From NCBI GenBank assembly GCA_029565815.1, contig JAKQNL010000423.1:1-11160 (forward strand): a stretch of DNA of 11,160 bases, in the 5' to 3' direction. The translations under genes and the position numbers were made by a program. Within the stretch, counting starts at the first letter, position 1. Every line of letters starts with the position of its first letter. The notes below the pieces were generated by a model, which was not told the origin of the DNA, made no database searches, and saw only the letters and a program-made list of their open reading frames with translations. This DNA comes from Spirochaetota bacterium (GTDB lineage Bacteria > Spirochaetota > Spirochaetia > Treponematales > UBA12059). This document shows, in pieces, positions 5,754 through 11,160 of the stretch.

Positions 5754-5779
5754 ACATCCGATTGAAACCAACTTTCAGT

Positions 5780-5808
5780 TTGACAGGTCAAATTTTCGGC
5801 CGTACCAT
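5780..5808 (+). promoter_or_regulatory. Promoter of the lipoprotein gene
   Basis: A perfect TTGACA (5780-5785), a 17-base spacer and TACCAT (5803-5808; four of six matches) give a start near 5815, about 33 bases before the GTG. The -35 overlaps the inverted repeat TTGAC-AG-GTCAA (5780-5791). Another repeat, TGAAA-CCAAC-TTTCA, lies just upstream (5763-5777). Both may bind regulators. Confidence 0.6.
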
Positions 5809-5847
5809 AACGCAAATCAAATCCCCGTTTCCATCAAGGAGGAAAAC

Positions 5848-6162
5848 GTGAAGAGGATGCTATCCATTCTCGCTCTGGCCCTGGCCGCTTTGGCTTTGGT
5901 CGGATGTCCGCAGCCCGAAGGCCCAGCGCCAAGTGCGGACGTAGCACTGGAAGTTCTAAGCGTCAGTGGCGCTTCGGATCTCAATCCAGCATTCAATCCA
6001 ACAGTTACTGCTTATACGGTTAATGCCGAGTGGGACACCACGACGGTTTCCGTATTCGCCGTAGCGGCAGACACCAAGGCTAGCGTCGCGGTCAACGCTA
6101 CCAAAGCCAAACTGGTTTCCGTGCCCCTGAACGCAGCCGGAACACCTACTGGGAACCTCTAA
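5848..6162 (+). pseudogene. Lipoprotein with cadherin-like beta-sandwich domain, truncated by the IS
   Basis: The GTG at 5848 has a perfect AAGGAGG five bases upstream. The ATG three codons later would be spaced 14 bases, so GTG is preferred. Residues 1-20 are a classic lipoprotein signal: KR, a hydrophobic run, and the lipobox LVGC with C20 as the lipidated residue. The mature part (about 29-95) matches a cadherin-like beta-sandwich of the PF12733 type: LEVLSVSGASDLNPAFNPTV, then AYTVNAEWDTTTVSVFAVAAD. The native sequence stops at residue 101. The last three residues GNL and the TAA are supplied by the left inverted repeat of the IS element. The full gene would have been longer. The product may still be exported and stable as a short lipoprotein. 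Confidence 0.8.
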
Positions 6163-6166
6163 AAAC
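6151..6166 (+). repeat. IS left terminal inverted repeat
   Basis: GGGAACCTCTAAAAAC is the exact complement of 7396-7411. Its TAA at 6160-6162 ends the lipoprotein frame. Confidence 0.92.
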
Positions 6167-6218
6167 TCGTAAAAAAATGCCAACCATGGTATAAATTCCT
6201 CAGCGGGAGGAAATAACC

Positions 6219-7256
6219 ATGGCGGAAAAGCAAAGCGGACTATTCGATGCGGAATTCAGGCTCCGAAAGATAGACTGCATAGGAGATCCCCTCCAGAAGC
6301 TATCTGCCGCTATCGATTGGGAGTACTTTCGCCCCACATTGAACAAAGGATTCGCCAAGGATGAACCAGCGCGAGGACCTGGTGGTAGGCCTGCCTATGA
6401 TTTTGTACTCCGGTTCAAAGTCCTAATTCTGCAATCGCTATACAACCTCTCGGACGATGCCATGGAGTACCAGCTAAATGACCGCAGAACCTTCCAGCGA
6501 TTTGTCGGGCTCGATGACAAAGACGCCATCCCTGATGCCAAGACCATCTGGGCGTGGCGAGAGGCGCTGATCCGGAGCAAGAAGCTACGGAAACTGTTTG
6601 ACCGATTTTGGAGCTATCTTGATAAGGCTGAAATCAAGGCGAATTCCGGAAGCATAATCGACGCATCCTTCATCGACAAACCACGACAGCGAAATACCAA
6701 GGACGAGAACGATACCATCAAGAAGGGTGAGGTTCCCCAAGAATGGCAGAAGCCGGAGAAAGAAGCCATGCTACGCCAGAAAGATACCGACGCCCGATGG
6801 GCCAAGAAGAACAATGAAACGCACTATGGCTATAAGAATCATGTAAAGGTAGACCGGAAGACTAAGCTCATCAAGAAGTGTGTGGTGACGGATGCTTCCG
6901 TTCACGATTCCCAGGCATTGACCAGCCTTGTCGATCCGAGCGACAAGGGAAAGCCCGTGTATGCCGACAGCGCTTACAGCGGCCCGGAACAGATTAGGAT
7001 GATCCGCAAGAATAAGGCATTGCCACGGATCAACGAGAAGGGTGCCCGGAACCGTCCGCTGACTGAGAAACAGATGAAGCGCAATCGGCAGCTTTCAAGA
7101 ACGCGATCACGGGTCGAACACGTGTTTGGCTTCATGACTATGTCGATGGGAGGGATGATGATACGGTGCGTCGGGCTCATGAGGGCGGAAGCAAACATCA
7201 TTCTCAAAAATCTCGCCTACAACATGAGGCGGTATTGCGTTCTTGTGGGCATTTAG
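6219..7256 (+). CDS. IS5-family DDE transposase
   Basis: This intact 345-residue transposase would cut and join the IS ends. The N-terminal part has the IS5 DUF772-like helical domain: GRPAYDFVLRFKVLILQSLYNLSDD, then ipdaKTIW. The RNase H-fold catalytic triad is D148 (SIIDASF), D250 (VYADSAYSG) and E300 (RSRVEHVFG). The spacing and the R-(x)n-E block are typical of IS5. ATG 6219 has GGGAGG eight bases upstream. No frameshift or stop is present, so it should be active. It is the only gene of the element. Confidence 0.95.
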   Translation: MAEKQSGLFDAEFRLRKIDCIGDPLQKLSAAIDWEYFRPTLNKGFAKDEPARGPGGRPAYDFVLRFKVLILQSLYNLSDDAMEYQLNDRRTFQRFVGLDDKDAIPDAKTIWAWREALIRSKKLRKLFDRFWSYLDKAEIKANSGSIIDASFIDKPRQRNTKDENDTIKKGEVPQEWQKPEKEAMLRQKDTDARWAKKNNETHYGYKNHVKVDRKTKLIKKCVVTDASVHDSQALTSLVDPSDKGKPVYADSAYSGPEQIRMIRKNKALPRINEKGARNRPLTEKQMKRNRQLSRTRSRVEHVFGFMTMSMGGMMIRCVGLMRAEANIILKNLAYNMRRYCVLVGI

Positions 7257-7395
7257 GGCGCCCGCGATGGGTTCGGGGGCGACGCCCCATGGCAGCCGGG
7301 CGGAAATGTCCGGAATGGCATGCTTTTTATTGGGGCTAATTCACAGTCAGCATCAAGTATTAGGGATTACAGGAAAAAGAATGCTGAAATCGTTG

Positions 7396-7411
7396 GTTTT
7401 TAGAGGTTCCC
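7396..7411 (-). repeat. IS right terminal inverted repeat
   Basis: This is the exact complement of the left end at 6151-6166. The licD fragment starts at the next base. Confidence 0.92.
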
Positions 7412-7494
7412 TTAAGCAGTTTGAGCATGACCAGTTGCGCTTGCCGTAAGGGCGTTTCGCCATCCAGCCTGTTATCGGGGTAGGCATTATGCAT
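7412..7494 (-). pseudogene. 5' remnant of a second licD gene, cut by the IS
   Basis: A minus-strand frame starts at ATG 7494-7492, overlapping the stop of the upstream licD by eight bases. It encodes 28 residues that align with the N-terminus of that licD: PLRQAQLVMLKLLK here, against ELRRAQLVMLRLLR there. The DNA is also similar (GCATGACCAGTTG in both). The IS right end begins exactly after this block, and the rest of the gene is absent from the window. It is therefore the last gene of the glycan operon, truncated by the IS or by a rearrangement. Fused translation would add 16 residues from the IS. Confidence 0.75.
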
Positions 7495-8377
7495 CGGGAT
7501 GGTAATCCTTCCATTCAAGCTGGGTGCTGTGCGGCTTAGGTCCTGCATCGCTTAGGTGTATGCCGTGTATCCCGTGGCTTCCGTTTGCCGGATTTGCCGG
7601 CGGAGTTCTCCAGTCGCCATAGTAAATAGATAGGTATCTATCCACGTCGGCAGGTGCGGAAAACTGTACGTCCTCAAACGTAATCTTCGAAAGCGGATGC
7701 ACACATTCTAGTGGAAAGTGCTGATACCACGGTCGTTCTGGATTGTAACACCACCCTTCGCCGCCGCTTTTTTGCCCCCACGCAATAAAAGCTTTACGTA
7801 ATGGCTGTATCTTCATGAGTACTAGAAATATTCTCTGAATGGTTCCAAGAACCAGGTTATGTGCGTTGTGTTTCCAGGAAAAGCGCTTGCTCATCCTATC
7901 TGGCTGATTTCCAAATGGAGGCAACACGCTATACAAAAACCGCAAGCGAAACTGCCGCTTTGTCTGTACGTATGCCGGAAAAATATCGATTGGAATGCCT
8001 TGCGAGTATGGATACGGTCCACCAGGATCGTCCATGTAGCTAAAGCGATCACGAAGCTTTGCCCAGCTGATATCATGCTCGGGATCTGTTTGTTTTGTCT
8101 GCAAAAATACATCAAACGGAAGTTCCGCTTGTGCAATTTTTAGAAAACTAGCATAGTGATTCACCGGCATCATCACGTCAACATCGTCGTCCCAGGGGAT
8201 AAAGCCTCCATGCCGTGCAGCGCCAAGTAGCGTTCCGGCATCGAGCCAATACTCAAGCCCGTGCCTACAACATATATCATCAAAAATGCGTAATAGGCGC
8301 AGCATGACCAGTTGTGCTCTTCGTAATTCCGTTCCAGCCTCCATACGGAGGTCGGGAAATTTTATAGAATAATCCAT
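7487..8377 (-). CDS. LicD-family phosphotransferase (phosphocholine-type transferase)
   Basis: This complete 296-residue protein has the LicD (PF04991) signature. GTLLGAARHGGFIPW is at residues 48-62, followed by DDDVDVMM (63-70), the acidic nucleotidyltransferase-fold metal site. LicD proteins move a phospho-alcohol, classically phosphocholine from CDP-choline, onto a surface sugar. Further blocks are WAKLRDRFSYMDD, GIPIDIFP and PLSKITFEDVQFSAPADVDRYLSIYYGDW, the typical C-terminal half. No signal peptide is present, so it would act at the cytosolic face. It starts with the ATG that overlaps the GT2 stop by one base (TAATG), indicating translational coupling. The phosphocholine donor genes (licA/licC) are not in the window, so the group transferred is uncertain. 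Confidence 0.9.
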   Translation of the reverse strand: MDYSIKFPDLRMEAGTELRRAQLVMLRLLRIFDDICCRHGLEYWLDAGTLLGAARHGGFIPWDDDVDVMMPVNHYASFLKIAQAELPFDVFLQTKQTDPEHDISWAKLRDRFSYMDDPGGPYPYSQGIPIDIFPAYVQTKRQFRLRFLYSVLPPFGNQPDRMSKRFSWKHNAHNLVLGTIQRIFLVLMKIQPLRKAFIAWGQKSGGEGWCYNPERPWYQHFPLECVHPLSKITFEDVQFSAPADVDRYLSIYYGDWRTPPANPANGSHGIHGIHLSDAGPKPHSTQLEWKDYHPDA

Positions 8378-9195
8378 TAACGGAACATTGCCTTTCTCAT
8401 AAGCCTGTACACGACGGCTGGAACCAACCCTACCAAGAGCGGTTTGATCACAAAGGGTAGCGCCCAGGGCATCATGCCCAGCTTCCAGTAACCGCGCGCT
8501 CGAACTTTTGCTTCCGTGATGGTGTATCGTAGCTTTCTCTTGTTAAACGATGCGCGGTCTTCACGGTATCTAAACAAAATATCCTGAAAATTATAGCCCC
8601 GGTATCCGGCTGCATACAATCTTAGGAACAAATCATAATCTTCCGATCTGCCTACGCCCGCCCCTGTCCGATAGCCACCCAAGGCGCGCATCGCGTCGGC
8701 TCGCATCATGATTGTTGGGTGCGCGAACGGGCTCCTTAAAAGAAAACTTCGTGCATTAGGATACTCCGGGTAGAATAATTCTCCCCAGCTTCCTTTGTCG
8801 TCCATGAACTCGAAGGATGTTCCGCACAGCGCGATGTCTGGATGTGCATTAAGGAACTCGACTTGTTTTTCGAATCGATTCGGGCTAGAAATGTCATCGC
8901 CATCCATGCGCGCAAGGTAGCGACCAACGGCAAGCTCGATGCATTTATTCAGCGTGCGGGACAAACCCATATTGCGCTCGTTGCGAATAAGCCTGATACG
9001 CTTATCTCTTTGCGCATATGCGGCAACGGCATCATACGTTCCATCACTAGATCCGTCGTCACAAATGATGAATTCAAAATCAGCGAATGTCTGATTGCAA
9101 ATAGATTCGATGGACGGACCAACTGTAGACTCGCAGTTGTACACGCCCATAAGCACCGATACAAGCGGCCTTCCAGATTGTGCATTAGACGTCAT
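8377..9195 (-). CDS. Glycosyltransferase family 2
   Basis: This complete 272-residue GT-A-fold enzyme transfers a sugar from a nucleotide donor to a growing glycan. Visible motifs are VSVLMGVYN (12-20), DDGSSDG (46-52), the metal-binding ARMDGDD (95-101) and the acceptor-side SEDYDLFLRL (184-193, E185/D186 being the likely catalytic ED). A hydrophobic C-terminal segment (about 244-264, LPFVIKPLLVGLVPAVVY) may anchor it to the membrane. ATG 9195-9193 has AAGGA six bases upstream and overlaps the preceding fucosyltransferase stop by 11 bases. The sugar cannot be named. The family is sure. Confidence 0.92.
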   Translation of the reverse strand: MTSNAQSGRPLVSVLMGVYNCESTVGPSIESICNQTFADFEFIICDDGSSDGTYDAVAAYAQRDKRIRLIRNERNMGLSRTLNKCIELAVGRYLARMDGDDISSPNRFEKQVEFLNAHPDIALCGTSFEFMDDKGSWGELFYPEYPNARSFLLRSPFAHPTIMMRADAMRALGGYRTGAGVGRSEDYDLFLRLYAAGYRGYNFQDILFRYREDRASFNKRKLRYTITEAKVRARGYWKLGMMPWALPFVIKPLLVGLVPAVVYRLMRKAMFR

Positions 9196-10075
9196 TGCGT
9201 ATCCTTATCCATTTTGCCGGCACAATATCGTCAAACTTAAACGAGTAATATCGGTCGTTTGACTCAATCTGCCTGCGATTCCAAATAGCCGGCGCGTAAA
9301 TCCGCTTGCCGGCATTGGCGTTAAGCCACGCCCCCCACCAGCTAAAAGAACTGTTTGCTATGATTGCGTGATCGCATGCCGCCATAATAGCCATGTCCCG
9401 CCAGCTGTCGCTACCCTTGTTCCAATCCGGGTAATAGGTTTGTAACCCATCGCATTGAAGGTGTTCTTTGCACCAATGTGGATCATCCGACAGAAACACA
9501 ACTGAGGCAATATCGCCAAGGGACAGGGCTTCATCCAATGCGCGGCGGTAGTAATCTTCTTTACACACAAACTGGTTAACACTTTTAAGGTAATCACCTC
9601 GCCGCACATGAACAGCAAGGCTGGGCCGAGGAAGCGAAGACAGCAAGGTTTCGCTAAGCGCATCTAACGGGAGCTGAAAGCGAAAGTCTGCTCTCACTCT
9701 TTCCTCAACCGAAGAAAAATATTTCTCGCTCTGCCAATAACCGTCAAAATAAGTATCTTCTTTTTCATCAAAGGCTTTTTCGTAAAAACCAAAATACCGG
9801 TCTATGAAGTGCGTTTTCTTGGTGTAGTACTTTCTTATGAATCGTTTTATAATATTACTAGGCCGTGTAGCAAGCCTGTCCACATCGCGCACGTCCGCAC
9901 TCTGCGCGTTAATCCCAAACACTCGCTGTAGCTCATAACCATTATGTAAGCCATACGTGCCGTACGAGCTTAAATCAAGCTGAACCTGCCGCTTACTACG
10001 CAATTCCAGCTCGCATGCAAAAGCATACTGGAACATCTGGTTTCCAAGCCCGCCCAAGATTTTAACTATGTGCAT
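9185..10075 (-). CDS. Alpha-1,2-fucosyltransferase (GT11)
   Basis: This complete 296-residue protein carries all hallmark GT11 motifs. They are GGLGNQMFQYA (8-18), DGYWQSEKYF (111-120), VHVRRGDY (155-162, the GDP-fucose binding block), FLSDDPHWCK (194-203) and ANSSFSWWGAWLN (240-252). It would add L-fucose from GDP-fucose in alpha-1,2 linkage, commonly to galactose, making H-antigen-like structures in O-antigens or other surface glycans. ATG 10075-10073 has GAAGGA four bases upstream. It lies 12 bases after the preceding gene. GDP-fucose synthesis genes are not seen here. The assignment is very secure; the acceptor sugar is not known. Confidence 0.95.
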   Translation of the reverse strand: MHIVKILGGLGNQMFQYAFACELELRSKRQVQLDLSSYGTYGLHNGYELQRVFGINAQSADVRDVDRLATRPSNIIKRFIRKYYTKKTHFIDRYFGFYEKAFDEKEDTYFDGYWQSEKYFSSVEERVRADFRFQLPLDALSETLLSSLPRPSLAVHVRRGDYLKSVNQFVCKEDYYRRALDEALSLGDIASVVFLSDDPHWCKEHLQCDGLQTYYPDWNKGSDSWRDMAIMAACDHAIIANSSFSWWGAWLNANAGKRIYAPAIWNRRQIESNDRYYSFKFDDIVPAKWIRIRNDV

Positions 10076-10087
10076 ACAATCCTTCGA

Positions 10088-10948
10088 TTAGGAATACTTC
10101 CGCTTTCGAATTACAGATATAGCCGAACAAATCCTATTAACTATTCTTTTTGTTTTAAGAAGCCTTCCTGCTTTTTTTAGACCAATATCGACAAATGTAA
10201 GGAATTTACTCGGACGTAATAAATTACCATATCTCATTAGCTCATACATTTCCCGAATACTTAAGCCATGAAATGCTATAGGGTTATGAATAACTTTTTC
10301 ATGTACCATAGTGCAGGTACCATCATAAAAACCATTATCAGGATAGTCGTATGGGGGATTGTTATAAAAGCCCTGACAGTAGCTCAACTTTACTCGAAAG
10401 TCCCGACATATCAAAGTAGCAAGAGCCACATCGCAAGCAGGCCCCAAACCATCTGTTCGTTCTTCCCACCTTGCGGCAAAATCCAAAATAGACGGGGCGA
10501 TAAGATCTAGCAAGCCACGAGATAGGGCGAATCCAGGACCTCCGCTCGGATATAATAAAGGCTCATTATCGACCAATGCGATACCGCAATGCCCTCCAAC
10601 CAAACATGGCTTATTATAGTCATAAGAATCCAAGGCATTTAGCAAGTTATCACACATCACAAATGCGTCACATCCAGTAATATAAAACCATTTTGCTAAT
10701 GGAACAGTTTCTTTTAGCTTTAACAATCCCCAAAACTGTTTCCGGTGAGCCGATTTGTAATCTTCACCCACTAAAGGGCCTAAATTGATCATCTTCAGCT
10801 CACTATCTACATACCATCCACCCAGTAGGTATCCATTTTGGAAATCTTTCAGCCATGTGTTTTGAACCGATAACGCTCGTTCCCTAAGATTAAGTGCCGA
10901 GGTATAAACCCCAACGGCAATATCTTCAGTCTTTAACGCTATTGCCAT
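10088..10948 (-). CDS. Fringe/beta-1,3-galactosyltransferase-like (GT31-like) glycosyltransferase
   Basis: This is a 286-residue protein I assign tentatively. An N-terminal RERALSVQNTW (about 22-32) resembles the R..a...TW block of Fringe and C1GALT enzymes. FYITGCDAFVMCDNLLNAL sits where those enzymes have their metal-binding DDD; here it reads GCDAF, keeping a single Asp. LYPSGGPGFALSRGLLDLI matches the GGAGYVLS acceptor/donor block, and CDVALATL matches the later ED segment. A Fringe-type beta-1,3 transferase to galactose or glucose residues would fit the next gene, which adds fucose to galactose. The gene is strikingly AT-rich (18 G/C in 60 bases at 10141-10200 and again at 10681-10740), unlike its downstream neighbours. 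The ribosome-binding site is weak (AGG, 11 bases upstream). Confidence 0.65.
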   Translation of the reverse strand: MAIALKTEDIAVGVYTSALNLRERALSVQNTWLKDFQNGYLLGGWYVDSELKMINLGPLVGEDYKSAHRKQFWGLLKLKETVPLAKWFYITGCDAFVMCDNLLNALDSYDYNKPCLVGGHCGIALVDNEPLLYPSGGPGFALSRGLLDLIAPSILDFAARWEERTDGLGPACDVALATLICRDFRVKLSYCQGFYNNPPYDYPDNGFYDGTCTMVHEKVIHNPIAFHGLSIREMYELMRYGNLLRPSKFLTFVDIGLKKAGRLLKTKRIVNRICSAISVIRKRKYS

Positions 10949-10960
10949 ATACGTTACTAC

Positions 10961-11160
10961 CTATTTCCAAAAACATTTAAGGCCTTGCATGATCTTATCC
11001 AAACCGTAATATATTAACGAAACCAGCTTTTGCACGGTAACGAACGGCCAGATAATGGTATTCCATCGCTCGAAAGAAACAATACTATGCTTTTTTGATA
11101 ATCGATATAAATCGTATTTATTCGGTTTTAATCCGAAAAGCTTGGCTCCATTTCTGAAAC
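10961..11160 (-). CDS. 3' end of an unidentified operon gene (partial)
   Basis: An open minus-strand frame enters from the right edge and ends at TAG 10963-10961, giving 65 residues. It includes FGLKPNKYDLYRLSKKHSIV and a hydrophobic, aromatic-rich stretch (IIWPFVTVQKLVSLIYYG), then a short basic amphipathic tail. The other two minus-strand frames contain stops. It stands 12 bases upstream of the Fringe-like gene, so it is the preceding operon member. The amphipathic end could be a membrane-associated tail of another glycosyltransferase, but no family is recognised. Confidence 0.6.
   Translation of the reverse strand, partial: FRNGAKLFGLKPNKYDLYRLSKKHSIVSFERWNTIIWPFVTVQKLVSLIYYGLDKIMQGLKCFWK

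Larger units (their letters stand above)
6151..7411 (+). mobile_element. Complete IS5-like insertion sequence, 1261 bases
   Basis: The element is bounded by perfect 16-base inverted repeats, GGGAACCTCTAAAAAC at the left and its complement at the right. It contains one intact transposase, a 68-base left non-coding end and a 155-base right non-coding end with a small hairpin, GGGGC-GAC-GCCCC. The left flank ends in TACT and the right flank begins TTAA. These do not match, so no target duplication is visible. TTAA on the right would fit the YTAR target of IS5-group elements. The left side interrupts a lipoprotein gene and the right side interrupts a licD paralogue. Confidence 0.92.

Noticed and set aside
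6151..7411. Simple insertion of the IS into a single gene
   Set aside because: The two flanks belong to different gene families, and the flanking tetranucleotides do not match.
7243..7449. Open frame at the right end of the IS
   Set aside because: It crosses the IS boundary, has no ribosome-binding site and no domain.
8842..9240. Plus-strand 132-codon frame opposite the GT2 gene
   Set aside because: The minus strand carries complete GT2 and GT11 motifs; this is a shadow.

Overview
The window looks like a bacterial chromosome segment with moderate to high GC and AT-richer patches. The protein styles suggest a host-associated spirochaete of the Treponema type. This is an inference from protein flavour: a cyclic-nucleotide-binding protein fused to TPR repeats next to a Crp-like regulator, a lipoprotein with a cadherin-like beta-sandwich domain, a DUF4256 protein, and a tRNA whose CCA is not encoded. 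No single marker gene proves it.

Layout, left part (1-5706). A minus-strand pair comes first: a GNAT acetyltransferase followed by a MoxR AAA+ ATPase that runs off the left edge. A 440-base leader region follows, with a candidate promoter and a small ORF. Next is a plus-strand metal-dependent amidohydrolase whose N-terminus lies in another reading frame, so it is an apparent frameshift. A leader with four consecutive predicted hairpins precedes a two-gene plus-strand operon: a cyclic-nucleotide-binding/TPR protein and a Crp/Fnr-type regulator. Then come a terminator, a tRNA-Thr(CGT) with its own terminator, and a 203-base inverted-repeat element whose ends copy the 3' end of that tRNA. A further terminator faces the 3' end of a minus-strand DUF4256 gene.

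Centre (5707-7494). A divergent promoter region drives DUF4256 leftward and a lipoprotein gene rightward. The lipoprotein is cut after 101 residues by a complete 1261-base IS5-like element with 16-base perfect terminal inverted repeats and an intact DDE transposase. The other side of the IS cuts a second gene, a licD paralogue of which only the first 28 codons remain. The two flanks show no matching target duplication, so the IS marks a rearrangement junction, a deletion, or an assembly join rather than a simple insertion.

Right part (7412-11160). A tightly packed minus-strand surface-glycan operon reads right to left: an unidentified partial gene, a Fringe/GT31-like glycosyltransferase, an alpha-1,2-fucosyltransferase (GT11), a GT2 glycosyltransferase, a LicD phosphotransferase and the broken second licD. 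Gaps are 12 bases or less, and the last genes overlap. The set would build a fucosylated glycan decorated with a phospho-substituent such as phosphocholine. The first two genes of the operon are far more AT-rich than the rest, which suggests a mosaic history.

The least ordinary feature is the tRNA-end-derived inverted-repeat element at 4863-5128. The hairpin array in the leader at 2921-2980 and the IS junction joining two truncated genes come next.
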